A program made the translations under genes and the position numbers. From assembly GCA_036634775.1 (NCBI GenBank), contig JAVWRQ010000007.1, positions 1 through 64,000 on the forward strand: DNA of 64,000 nt. The letters are read 5' to 3'. Within the stretch, counting starts at the first letter, position 1. Every line of letters begins with the position of its first letter. Below, in pieces: positions 28,061 through 36,708 of this stretch. This DNA comes from Otoolea sp036634775. GTDB taxonomy: Bacteria; Bacillota; Clostridia; Lachnospirales; Lachnospiraceae. The notes under the pieces were generated by a model. It was not told the origin of the DNA, did no database searches, and saw only the letters and a program-made list of their open reading frames with translations.

Positions 28061-29623
28061 TTAATTTGAAAACTTTACGACCACGATATCGCCCAGTTTT
28101 TGGACGGAGCCCACACTTGGCCAGGTGGGCATATTCAAACTATACATTTTAGCCGCAGCATACTCTTCCTCTGTTGCCGGCTCAAATGGAAAGCCCAACG
28201 ATTTTAAAAATCCGGTGCCCCTTTTTGAGACGCCTACCGCCGTCATGTAATCCCATTCGAAAAATGAATATCCGATGGTCTCTTCTCTGATTCCGGCGGC
28301 TTTAGGAAGTGTGGGATGGTATTGACCAATCATAGCTACCCGCTGTCCCGCCGATGCAGAATCCAGTTCCTGCATCCTCACGATCAACTGCTGTGCCGTC
28401 ATTTTATCATTTTCATAAGTCATCTGTGCACTGAAGATTGCTCTGGATGCCGTGGTCGCCTGGTTGACTGCAAATAAAAGACAAATGGCCATTGCCATTC
28501 CTGCCGCAGATTTCTTGTGTGAACCGATGAATGTGGCAGCCATCGCTCCAAAGAAAGCCGCGACCAGAGGCAGTACCAGCTGTGACCGCATGAGAATTCC
28601 GCCGCCCTGATAAAAAGCCAGATAAAACGGGGACAGCACCAGTGCCAGTGCCGCTGCTGCATAAAGTACATATTCTTTTCGTTTTCCCCGAACCCATGTA
28701 TATAGCAGGTGTAACGCAAATAAAACAGCAAAGAGAAAAAATGTTTTCGTATAAAATATGTTTTCTCCCAAAAGGACTTCTCTCATATAGTATTTGATCC
28801 CACCGATACAGATCTCCCATGAAGCCGTAGCCCACCGCACCTGTTCCTCCAGATACTCGCCCTGAAATCCAAAACCTTTCTGCCAGAGAAGCACCGCTTT
28901 CACGATCAACATATAGATTACATATCCAACCAAAAATGCAGCCGTATGACATACCGCCGCTTTCATATAAAAATGCTTGCCTTTATTATCATGAAAAAAA
29001 TAGTATACCAAATAGACCGCAAGTGCCGCCGCCATATAAAAAGGCAAAAACGCCTGATAGCTTCCAAAACTCCAGACCATCAAAAAAATGCCGGGAATCA
29101 AAAAAATCCGGTTCCCCTCAAAAGCCCACTTAGATACACAAAAAACAGCACCAAAGCAAAATAACATCCCCAGTGCCACTTCAAATGATTGTACTGTAAA
29201 AATATACTGTTGTGTAAAGCAGGGATGCGTCAAAAACAAGGCCGGAAAAACAATATAAAAGCTCTTCATCCGTCTGTCATTTCCACTAAATACATAAAAC
29301 ATGAAATCAGAAAAAATCCCATAGAGAGCCATCATAATCATCATCAAAATGTTGGCAGTCATGGGATTGAGTTCCCTCATCCCCAACAGGTTCTTTATAA
29401 ATACCAAACTAAAGCGGCCAATGGAATACCAGCTTCCCAGGAATTCATCTGCACCGTTTAGATTCGCTTCCGTATCAATCCCGATTCGAGTACCGGACAG
29501 GCAGATACCATAACTTATAAGTACCGAAATAACGACAATCCATGGTACCCATCTATTCTCACTGATAAAGTGATGGTACTGTTCCGATAAGTTCTTTCGT
29601 TCCTGTGCTACTTTCGTTATCAT
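28061..29623 (-). CDS. Polytopic membrane protein, GtrII-type glucosyltransferase-like
   Basis: A 520-residue protein with about ten to eleven membrane segments. The early loop has GIDTEANLNG followed by SWYSIGRFSL, resembling the Asp/Glu-Trp-Gly-Arg pattern of the GtrII (Glucos_trans_II) family, which transfers glucose from a lipid carrier to surface polymers. The C-terminal 120 residues form an extracytoplasmic domain. It starts 16 bases after murA and is likely co-transcribed, which fits an envelope role. The family call rests on motif memory and topology; donor and acceptor are unknown. Confidence 0.65.
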   Translation of the reverse strand: MITKVAQERKNLSEQYHHFISENRWVPWIVVISVLISYGICLSGTRIGIDTEANLNGADEFLGSWYSIGRFSLVFIKNLLGMRELNPMTANILMMIMMALYGIFSDFMFYVFSGNDRRMKSFYIVFPALFLTHPCFTQQYIFTVQSFEVALGMLFCFGAVFCVSKWAFEGNRIFLIPGIFLMVWSFGSYQAFLPFYMAAALAVYLVYYFFHDNKGKHFYMKAAVCHTAAFLVGYVIYMLIVKAVLLWQKGFGFQGEYLEEQVRWATASWEICIGGIKYYMREVLLGENIFYTKTFFLFAVLFALHLLYTWVRGKRKEYVLYAAAALALVLSPFYLAFYQGGGILMRSQLVLPLVAAFFGAMAATFIGSHKKSAAGMAMAICLLFAVNQATTASRAIFSAQMTYENDKMTAQQLIVRMQELDSASAGQRVAMIGQYHPTLPKAAGIREETIGYSFFEWDYMTAVGVSKRGTGFLKSLGFPFEPATEEEYAAAKMYSLNMPTWPSVGSVQKLGDIVVVKFSN

Positions 29624-29639
29624 CTTCTAACTTCCCACT

Positions 29640-30932
29640 TCAGCCAACTCGCAGTTTAAACTTCTGTGCTTCCTTTTCAGAATCTACTTTCTCAATGGTA
29701 GCACCAAGACCTTGAAGTTTCTTCTCGAAATGCTCATATCCCCTCTGAATATAGCCAATCTCGTCGATCGTTGTGTACCCTTCTGCTGCCAGACCTGCCA
29801 GTACAAGAGCTGCACCTGCGCGAAGATCCGGTGCATTCACCTGAGCTCCTGTCATCTCTTTCACGCCATCGATAATCGCTATATTACCTTCTACTTTAAT
29901 ATTCGCTCCCATTCGGGAAAGCTCATCTACATATTTGAAGCGGTTTTCAAAGATACTTTCTGTCACGATGCTGGTACCGGTAGCAAGTGCTAAAGCAACC
30001 GTCATCTGCGGCTGCATATCCGTCGGAAATCCCGGATAAGGAAGTGTCTTGATATCGGTATGCTTATATTTTAATTTGCCCACAACACGCACGGCCTCAT
30101 CAAATTCAATGACTTCACAGCCCATCTCGGTCAATTTGGCGGAAATGGCATCTAAATGCTTAGGTATCACATTCTGTACCATGATGTCACCACGGGTAAT
30201 CGCAGCTGCACACATAAAGGTTCCGGCTTCTATCTGATCCGGAATAATCGAATAATCCGTACCATGAAGTTTTTTGACTCCTTTGATACGAATGACATCG
30301 GTTCCGGCTCCTTTGATATTCGCACCCATACTGTTTAAGAAATTGGCAACATCTACCACATGCGGTTCTTTTGCAGCGTTCTCAATCATAGTATCGCCCT
30401 CTGCCAAGGCAGCGGCCATCATGATATTAATTGTCGCTCCTACAGAAACCATATCCAGATAGATATGACTGCCTACTAAATCGATGGCATGTGCTACCAC
30501 GACGCCATTCTCTACTTCCACTGATGCTCCCAAGGCTCGAAAGCCTTTCAAATGCAAATTGATCGGACGGCTTCCTATGTTACAGCCTCCGGGCAGCGGA
30601 ACTTCTGCGCTCTTATACTTGCCCAATAAGGCACCTATAAAATAATAAGATGCACGAATCTTCCGTATATACTCATCATCCACGCTGATCTCTTTAATGC
30701 TCTGCGCATTAATCAACACGGTATGGCGATCGATGCGTTTTACATAAGCACCAATCTCTTCAATCGCTTCTAATAATACATTAATATCCCTTACATCGGG
30801 TAAATTCTCTATTGTAACGTCTTCGTCGGTCATAATCGATGCAGCTAAAATTCCTAAAGCAGCGTTCTTTGCTCCGCTGATGATGACTTCACCAACCAGG
30901 GGATTGCCGCCTTTCATGATATACTGTTCCAT
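29640..30932 (-). CDS. murA: UDP-N-acetylglucosamine 1-carboxyvinyltransferase
   Basis: First committed step of peptidoglycan synthesis: transfers enolpyruvate from PEP to UDP-GlcNAc. The 430-residue protein has Lys22 in SGAKNAAL and the fosfomycin-target Cys117 in LPGGCNIGSRP. PTDMQPQM and FENRFKYVDEL are also family motifs. The catalytic Cys predicts fosfomycin binding at that residue. AGAGGTG precedes the ATG, and a good promoter lies upstream. Clostridia often have two murA paralogs; which one this is cannot be told. Confidence 0.95.
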   Translation of the reverse strand: MEQYIMKGGNPLVGEVIISGAKNAALGILAASIMTDEDVTIENLPDVRDINVLLEAIEEIGAYVKRIDRHTVLINAQSIKEISVDDEYIRKIRASYYFIGALLGKYKSAEVPLPGGCNIGSRPINLHLKGFRALGASVEVENGVVVAHAIDLVGSHIYLDMVSVGATINIMMAAALAEGDTMIENAAKEPHVVDVANFLNSMGANIKGAGTDVIRIKGVKKLHGTDYSIIPDQIEAGTFMCAAAITRGDIMVQNVIPKHLDAISAKLTEMGCEVIEFDEAVRVVGKLKYKHTDIKTLPYPGFPTDMQPQMTVALALATGTSIVTESIFENRFKYVDELSRMGANIKVEGNIAIIDGVKEMTGAQVNAPDLRAGAALVLAGLAAEGYTTIDEIGYIQRGYEHFEKKLQGLGATIEKVDSEKEAQKFKLRVG

Positions 30933-31010
30933 CTCGCACCTCTAATTTTATTCAAAAAAAACTGTGCCTTTCATTACAAATTTCTTAATTATTGCATCAG
31001 CCACTACATG

Positions 31011-31038
31011 ATTATAACATATCAATCAAATTTGTAAA
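31011..31038 (-). promoter_or_regulatory. Promoter of murA
   Basis: Minus-strand TTTACA (31033-31038), 16 bases and perfect TATAAT (31011-31016) with an extended TG. Confidence 0.65.
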
Positions 31039-31046
31039 GGTTTGCT

Positions 31047-33539
31047 TTATTTATTTCGCCGGAAAAAACAGATAAAATCGTTTTCGCCATGGTTTTCAAA
31101 GTATGCTGACGCATCATTTAAACCCATCTTATCCGTATAGGCTTCTGCCGTTCCCGGGTTCCAAAGGCAGGATATATTATACTGATCATATCCATAAATA
31201 ATGGCATAATTGCCATCACCCACATAAGCAGCGATAGGATGTCCGGCAAAAACAAAGTACAAGACCTGATTGAGTGTGCATCCCCTGGCATCAATAATCT
31301 CGGTTCCATCTGAGGATATATTGCTGCCTGCAATAAATTCTTCCAAATAATGGTTGATTTTAGGAACGTAATTTTGAACCTCTTTCACCGTCTTGGCATT
31401 CTCCCGATTCGCCCGTACCCAGATAACTTGCCCGCTCTCATCGGTCACCAGTCCCATGCCATCGTAAGCCGCTTGCAGCGTTCTCTTGAAACTGGTATAG
31501 GAACCGCTCATCCGTCCTTCGCTATAGGCAAAATAGTTATTTTTCTTGATTTTCTTATTCGCCTGAAGCTCAATGACGTTGTCCTCTTCGGCAACCACCT
31601 TCTTCGGAACGTGACTTTTAATATTCTGTTTTTTCTGATCTTCCGTATCCAACTGGACAAAATACAGTCTGCCGGCTTCAGTATCTGCTATATACCCCAT
31701 GCCCTCAAGCGGTTCCTGCACCACCTGCTCATTGCAGACCAGAGTGTCCTCTTCGGTTTTTATATATCCGGTTCCTGTATTCACCATCTTTACCAAGTGA
31801 ATGCGGCTTCCCTGAATTTCCACATCGCTGATAAAAACTCCCGGTTTTTCATAGCGGGTCTGCACCGCCATATCCGCTCCCACGATTTCCAATACATACA
31901 TGGGAAGTCCCACCACACGTCCATCTGCGGACAGTTTTTCTCCCGGTTTTGCCAGGCCATATACCAAATCGTTCCCCACAAATCCCACTAATCGAATCAT
32001 CGTTCCGTCCGAAAAATGAATATCTCTTTTATCGCCGGTCTGTAATTCCATAACGTGAAGCTGGGAGCTTTCATATAGATCTTTGCCTTCCTGCCACGCA
32101 ATGCGAGAACCATCGCCACTGACTGCAAAATTTTCTTCGGTCAGTTCATCTGCCACGACCATGTACTCTTTACTGGTCAGATCCACACCGTAAACGGCAT
32201 GGTTCATCAAGATATAAAGAATCTGGTTATCGCTCAGACTGCTTAATGTATCTATATCCTGTTTCAAATCTCCATATTCTTCATCTGCAGGCAGGTAGAG
32301 ACGCTCCGTCAGGGTATTTCCTGCACTTTCATATCGATAAACGGCCACACCGGTGCTGCCCTCATGATTTCCCCGATTCATATAGCCATATACCAGAAAG
32401 TCCACCGCGCCGGTTCCATCGACCGACAAGATCTTAACTCCATGCTGATCAAAATTAGCTTTTAGATCTGTCTCATTTTTACGAAAAGCAAATACTTTTG
32501 TACTGCTTTCCTTTTCCGTATCATAGCACCACAATGCTTTGTTTATAACAAATGCCTTGTACTTGCCCGATGGATCACTGACTTGCTTTAAATTATCCTC
32601 GTCCGATATCCCCAGCATAATGCGCTTATTTGTGTATTGACTGCTGTCTCCGGAAAAGACCTGATTCATTCTTCGGTCATAATCCATCATATAAATTCGC
32701 TGTGCATTCCATTTCATCGTGAAAGTTTCTGTCACATCAAAATAATCTTTTCCACCGTCTTCCTTAATATGAGCCGCTACATAATTCAGCTGGATGACTC
32801 CCATAATCCCCTGCATTTCTTTCAGATTGACAAAGATCTCACCCTCTCGCTCCATTTTCATCCCTCTCCAGGTAAGCTGGGAAAAACTGTGCTTAAGAGA
32901 GACCCGCCCCAGGGAGCTGTTATCAATGGCCGCATCGGTCTCCAAATAGGTCGTAAGCTCTCTGGCTTCATCGTAATTCATCGTTTTAGATGAAAAATCC
33001 TCTGCCAGGCTGACCATATCCTGGATATAGGCATTATCCGACCATACAATTCTGGTGTAATAATAAATCGTTGAATATTCTTCTGTCACGATAGCTAAAG
33101 TCATCCGGTACTCTTCTTCTTTAGTCAGAAGATTCTGAATCGGGAGAACCGCACTGACCTGATCCCCTTCTTGTGTCCACTCTTCCAATACGGTACGTTC
33201 TACCAGACGTTCCCCATCCATACTGCGAATTTCATACTGAATGCCCTTCACTTTCGATGACACGCCCTCAAAATCAACCGGAAGACAACGGTCAGATGGA
33301 ATGATAGTCAAAACCGTTCGCCCGGCCGAAGTAGGCTTGTCCTCTAAAAATCCGTATAAGCAATTCATCTTTTTATCAAATATACGCAGATAAGCAATCG
33401 GCAGATTCGCATCCTCGATTGCTGTATATGCAATATCATTCTTACCTTTTTTTTGTGACAGCAAAAAATAACCGGCCAGTGCTAGTACAAATATCACCAG
33501 TAATATTGTTAGTTTTTTTACCGTTTTTTTCGTCTTCAT
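31047..33539 (-). CDS. Exported membrane-anchored protein with C39-peptidase-like C-terminus
   Basis: An 830-residue protein of unknown function. It has a single N-terminal membrane segment (about 9-27), then a long extracytoplasmic region rich in beta strands with repeated blade-like segments (about 300-620), suggestive of a propeller. The last 130 residues resemble a C39-like cysteine-peptidase fold: DARGCTLNQVLYFVFAGHPIAAY, then NYAIIYGYD and WNPGT. The Cys, a region before GHP and an Asp/Tyr after are present, but the His normally found after the beta hairpin is not clear, so activity is uncertain. It lies downstream of the proline-rich gene, separated by a hairpin. AGAGGA precedes the ATG. 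Confidence 0.7.
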   Translation of the reverse strand: MKTKKTVKKLTILLVIFVLALAGYFLLSQKKGKNDIAYTAIEDANLPIAYLRIFDKKMNCLYGFLEDKPTSAGRTVLTIIPSDRCLPVDFEGVSSKVKGIQYEIRSMDGERLVERTVLEEWTQEGDQVSAVLPIQNLLTKEEEYRMTLAIVTEEYSTIYYYTRIVWSDNAYIQDMVSLAEDFSSKTMNYDEARELTTYLETDAAIDNSSLGRVSLKHSFSQLTWRGMKMEREGEIFVNLKEMQGIMGVIQLNYVAAHIKEDGGKDYFDVTETFTMKWNAQRIYMMDYDRRMNQVFSGDSSQYTNKRIMLGISDEDNLKQVSDPSGKYKAFVINKALWCYDTEKESSTKVFAFRKNETDLKANFDQHGVKILSVDGTGAVDFLVYGYMNRGNHEGSTGVAVYRYESAGNTLTERLYLPADEEYGDLKQDIDTLSSLSDNQILYILMNHAVYGVDLTSKEYMVVADELTEENFAVSGDGSRIAWQEGKDLYESSQLHVMELQTGDKRDIHFSDGTMIRLVGFVGNDLVYGLAKPGEKLSADGRVVGLPMYVLEIVGADMAVQTRYEKPGVFISDVEIQGSRIHLVKMVNTGTGYIKTEEDTLVCNEQVVQEPLEGMGYIADTEAGRLYFVQLDTEDQKKQNIKSHVPKKVVAEEDNVIELQANKKIKKNNYFAYSEGRMSGSYTSFKRTLQAAYDGMGLVTDESGQVIWVRANRENAKTVKEVQNYVPKINHYLEEFIAGSNISSDGTEIIDARGCTLNQVLYFVFAGHPIAAYVGDGNYAIIYGYDQYNISCLWNPGTAEAYTDKMGLNDASAYFENHGENDFICFFRRNK

Positions 33540-33567
33540 GATGGAGTTCCTCTAATTTATTATGATG

Positions 33568-33614
33568 GATTCGCAGAAGCAGAAAACCGGAACCGCTTCC
33601 TGCTTCTGTGAATC
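33568..33614 (-). terminator. Intergenic hairpin between the proline-rich and C39-like genes
   Basis: A 15-bp stem (33568-33582 with 33600-33614, one G-U pair) and a 17-base loop. It lacks a T-tract, so it may be an attenuator or an mRNA stabiliser rather than a full terminator. Confidence 0.5.
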
Positions 33615-33624
33615 TATGTTACGT

Positions 33625-34290
33625 CTATCGACAATTTCTTCCTTGGCAGCGCCGCTTCTGCATCTCATTGAAAAGCAGAACTCTGACCATGTCATCTAAT
33701 TCAATGGGGTCTCCACTGCACGGCTGCTGTCCGCAAGGACATTGTGGCGGCGGTGGCGGAAGCCACGGATGAACGGGTGGCGGTGGTGACGGTGGAAGCC
33801 ACGGATGAACCGGTGGCGGTGGTGGCGGACACCACGAACACGGCGAAGGTGATGGCTGCCATCCCTCTGTCATCTCCCATGTGTGATAAGCTCCGTTGTT
33901 CTGAGAAAGTGACTGTATAATGTACTCCGGACCATGAGGCATATGTGGTATACTGTAAATTTCCACTTCTTCTCTCTCCTCCGGTTGTATCTTCTCCCTT
34001 GGTGAATTCTCCCGAGAGCTGTCTTCGATTCGTTCGGTCACTTGCCCCGTCACTTTGCTGCACAGCTGTTCTACCATCATCCGATCCGGATATTCGTCGT
34101 ATATCGGACTCTCCCGATAATCCATCTCGTCACAGATTTCTTCTACCAGAAGCTGCAATCCTTTTACTTTAGCCGGATACATGCTGTGAAAGTATTCAAA
34201 ATCACGCAATGCTGCATTTTTTTGTTTGACCTCTTCTGTATCCTGCTCTTTATTATATAAGGTATACGGTTCCGGAACTATTTCCTGCAT
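33625..34290 (-). CDS. Conserved protein with proline-rich, Cys-flanked C-terminal repeat
   Basis: A 221-residue soluble protein without signal peptide. The N-terminal part (about 25-85) has the pattern YFHSMYPAKVKGLQ, EICDEMDYRESPIYDEYPDR, which I recall from hypothetical proteins in other Clostridia. The C-terminal part has CSWC, then two VHPWLPP repeats within polyproline, then CPCGQQPC, ending in a basic Cys pair. The layout (acidic adaptor plus proline/cysteine tail) would suit a spore-coat or surface-associated protein, but that is a guess. The AGGAGG site is about 12 bases from the ATG, longer than usual. Confidence 0.65.
   Translation of the reverse strand: MQEIVPEPYTLYNKEQDTEEVKQKNAALRDFEYFHSMYPAKVKGLQLLVEEICDEMDYRESPIYDEYPDRMMVEQLCSKVTGQVTERIEDSSRENSPREKIQPEEREEVEIYSIPHMPHGPEYIIQSLSQNNGAYHTWEMTEGWQPSPSPCSWCPPPPPPVHPWLPPSPPPPVHPWLPPPPPQCPCGQQPCSGDPIELDDMVRVLLFNEMQKRRCQGRNCR
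33755..33822. repeat. 36-base in-frame repeat coding VHPWLPP units
   Basis: Two near-identical 32-base blocks begin at 33755 and 33791, a 36-base (12-codon) period. They encode the proline-rich repeat of the protein at 33625-34290. Confidence 0.75.
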
Positions 34291-34360
34291 CTGATACTCA
34301 TTCCTCCTTTTGACATAGAGTCATGTGATATCATATGCGAAAATATTCTAAAGTTTCGTT

Positions 34361-35284
34361 TTAATGAAATAATTGTTCCTCATAAACACCATCTTTAATC
34401 AACTGCTGTATCGATTCTGCCACCGATTCTTTATCCTCTTTGTAAGTGACACCAAACCATTTATCCTGCGTCTCCAAAACGGTCACTCTGGCGCGTCCAT
34501 CGTGAATCATCCGGTCTATAATCGTAGGAAGCAGATACTCTGTCTTAAAATCTCCCGGCTTTAAGCTGCTTAAGAACTGCGGAAACCCTTTCTCCAGTTC
34601 CTTTATAAATGCAGGAGTGAGTCCCCACATATTCATGGAAACATGCTGGTCTTCCCTTACATCCACCGGATTTCCTTCTTTGTCGGAAGCCGTCAGTCCA
34701 TCGGCTGTTTTCGTAATGTTATATGTTTCTGTCACCTTTTTTAATATCTCGTCTTCACTCACTTCACAGACCCCACGGGTCACTCCGCCGTTCTCGCTCA
34801 GCGTGTTGGAAAGAATGAATCCACCCATGCATATATCATAAATGGGAGCTTCTTCATCCATCTCATTCACCATATATTCATGAATTTTCTTAAATGCTTC
34901 TTTTCCATAATAGTCGTCGGCGTTGATGACCAGAAATGGCTCATCTATCAAACTGCGTATACTTAAAACAGCTTGGCCTGTCCCCCATGGTTTCTTCCGT
35001 TCCCTGGGTGCGGTAAATCCGGTCGGCAAGTCATCCATCTCCTGAAATGCATAGATGACCGGTGCAATCTTCTCAATTCTTTTTCCTATAATTTCTTTAA
35101 AATCCTTCTCTAAATCATGACGGATAATAAAAATAATTTTATCAAATCCGGCTTCCAGTGCATCATGAATCGAATAATCCATAATGATTTCACCACTCGG
35201 TCCCACCGGCTCCAGTTGCTTAATTCCTCCACCAAAACGACTGCCGATTCCGGCTGCCATAATTACCAATGCTGTTTTCTTCAT
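34361..35284 (-). CDS. Sugar-phosphate nucleotidyltransferase-like protein
   Basis: A 307-residue enzyme of the GT-A nucleotidyltransferase fold. The N-terminal signature AAGIGSRFGGGIKQLEPVGPSG includes the nucleotide-binding GxGxR and Lys, and VINADDYYG provides the metal-binding Asp pair. The C-terminal half has MNMWGLTPAF. These proteins resemble GalU/RmlA-type uridylyl- or thymidylyltransferases; the sugar is not determined. No sugar or envelope genes of a defined pathway adjoin it. AGGAGAAAG precedes the ATG. Confidence 0.8.
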   Translation of the reverse strand: MKKTALVIMAAGIGSRFGGGIKQLEPVGPSGEIIMDYSIHDALEAGFDKIIFIIRHDLEKDFKEIIGKRIEKIAPVIYAFQEMDDLPTGFTAPRERKKPWGTGQAVLSIRSLIDEPFLVINADDYYGKEAFKKIHEYMVNEMDEEAPIYDICMGGFILSNTLSENGGVTRGVCEVSEDEILKKVTETYNITKTADGLTASDKEGNPVDVREDQHVSMNMWGLTPAFIKELEKGFPQFLSSLKPGDFKTEYLLPTIIDRMIHDGRARVTVLETQDKWFGVTYKEDKESVAESIQQLIKDGVYEEQLFH

Positions 35285-35376
35285 TATCTTTCTCCTATAT
35301 GATGTAAGTATTCTTCATGCATCATATCATAAACGCCTATTTTCTGCAAATGCTGCGTGCTAAATTACCATTCTTC

Positions 35377-35385
35377 TGATATAAT
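35377..35385 (+). promoter_or_regulatory. Extended -10 promoter of the phosphofructokinase gene
   Basis: TGA followed by TATAAT (35380-35385), 31 bases before the ATG, with no good -35. GAGGAGG supplies the ribosome site. Confidence 0.55.
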
Positions 35386-35416
35386 GGACTTATATTAATA
35401 TTGAGGAGGTCACACT

Positions 35417-36655
35417 ATGAAGGGTAATGTTATTGTTGGTCAATCCGGCGGTCCTACCGCCGCTATTAATTCCAGCCTGGCCGGTGTATATCGTACAGCA
35501 ATCGACCGAGGAGCGCCGAAAGTCTATGGCATGCTGCATGGCGTACAGGGACTGTTAGACGAGAAGTATATCGACTTATCAGAGCATATTCACAGCGACT
35601 TAGACGTGGAACTTCTTAAGAGAACCCCATCTGCTTATCTGGGTTCCTGCCGTTTTAAACTGCCGGAGATTTATGAGAATGTCGAATCTTATGAGAAGAT
35701 TTTTACGGTCCTGGATAAACTGGATATCGAAAGTTTCATTTACATCGGTGGTAATGACTCTATGGACACCATTAAGAAGCTGTCCGACTATGCTATTTTA
35801 AAGGGATATCCTACCAAGTTCATCGGTGTGCCAAAGACCATCGACAACGATCTGGCCTTAACGGATCACACCCCTGGTTATGGCAGTGCTGCCAAGTATA
35901 TCGGTACCTCCACAAAAGAGATCATCCGAGACAGCAACGCTCTGGTCTATGACAAAGGACTGGTCACCATTATAGAAATCATGGGACGCAATGCAGGCTG
36001 GCTCACCGGTGCTGCTGCTTTAGCCAAAGGAGAGGACTGTGCCGGACCGGATCTCATCTACCTTCCGGAAGTTTCTTTTGATATGGAAGATTTTCTTGAA
36101 CGTATCAAACTGCTCCTCGAGACCCAGTCTTCGGTTGTTGTTGCCGTATCCGAAGGCATTAAATTAGAAGATGGACGCTATGTCTGTGAGCTGACCGATG
36201 GAATTGACTTTGTGGATGCATTTGGTCACAAGCAGCTCACCGGTACCGCTAACTATCTGGCACGCCGTATCTCTCAGGAGATTGGATGCAAGACAAGAGG
36301 ACTGGAACTCAGCACCTTACAGCGTTCTGCTTCCCACCTAGCTTCCAGAATCGACATCTTAGAGGCGTTTCAGGTTGGAGGTGCTGCCGTAAAAGCCGCT
36401 GATGAAGGCGATAGCGGTGAGATGGTCATCTTAAAGAGAATTTCCGATGACCCCTATCAGTGCACAACTGAGCTGCGCAACGTTCACAAGATATCCAACT
36501 TAGAGAAGACCGTCCCCAGAGAGTGGATCACTCCTGACGGAACCTATGTTACCGACGAATTTGCCAGCTATGTACGCCCACTGATTCAGGGAGATGTTTC
36601 TCCGGTCATGGTAGATGGCATCCCGAGACACTTATTCCACAGTAACAAGTGGTAA
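35417..36655 (+). CDS. 6-phosphofructokinase, probably pyrophosphate-dependent
   Basis: A 412-residue phosphofructokinase that phosphorylates fructose 6-phosphate in glycolysis. The phosphate-donor loop is GGNDS (111-115) rather than GGDGS, and the next loop is VPKTIDND with Lys140 rather than Gly. In this family, Asp at the first site and Lys at the second block ATP and mark pyrophosphate use. MGRNAGWL and the C-terminal PRE region are typical. The length (over 400) also fits the PPi or long-clade enzymes better than the 320-residue ATP enzymes. It is monocistronic with its own promoter and terminator. Donor specificity is an inference from these residues. Confidence 0.88.
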   Translation: MKGNVIVGQSGGPTAAINSSLAGVYRTAIDRGAPKVYGMLHGVQGLLDEKYIDLSEHIHSDLDVELLKRTPSAYLGSCRFKLPEIYENVESYEKIFTVLDKLDIESFIYIGGNDSMDTIKKLSDYAILKGYPTKFIGVPKTIDNDLALTDHTPGYGSAAKYIGTSTKEIIRDSNALVYDKGLVTIIEIMGRNAGWLTGAAALAKGEDCAGPDLIYLPEVSFDMEDFLERIKLLLETQSSVVVAVSEGIKLEDGRYVCELTDGIDFVDAFGHKQLTGTANYLARRISQEIGCKTRGLELSTLQRSASHLASRIDILEAFQVGGAAVKAADEGDSGEMVILKRISDDPYQCTTELRNVHKISNLEKTVPREWITPDGTYVTDEFASYVRPLIQGDVSPVMVDGIPRHLFHSNKW

Positions 36656-36670
36656 CTCATCACCACTCAC

Positions 36671-36706
36671 AAAAGCGTTCCCGCAGTGTCTTGCAGGAAC
36701 GCTTTT
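36671..36706. terminator. Bidirectional terminator
   Basis: AAAAGCGTTCC (36671-36681) pairs with GGAACGCTTTT (36696-36706) and ends in T-rich tracts on both strands. It separates the convergent phosphofructokinase and EAL genes. Confidence 0.85.
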
Positions 36707-36708
36707 AA

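Noticed and set aside
33701..34063. Long frames in other phases across the proline-rich gene, and repetitive GGTGGCGG-type DNA that could suggest a repeat array
   Set aside because: The repeats follow codon periods of the proline-rich protein (36 bases) and have no spacers, so this is neither a CRISPR array nor a second gene.
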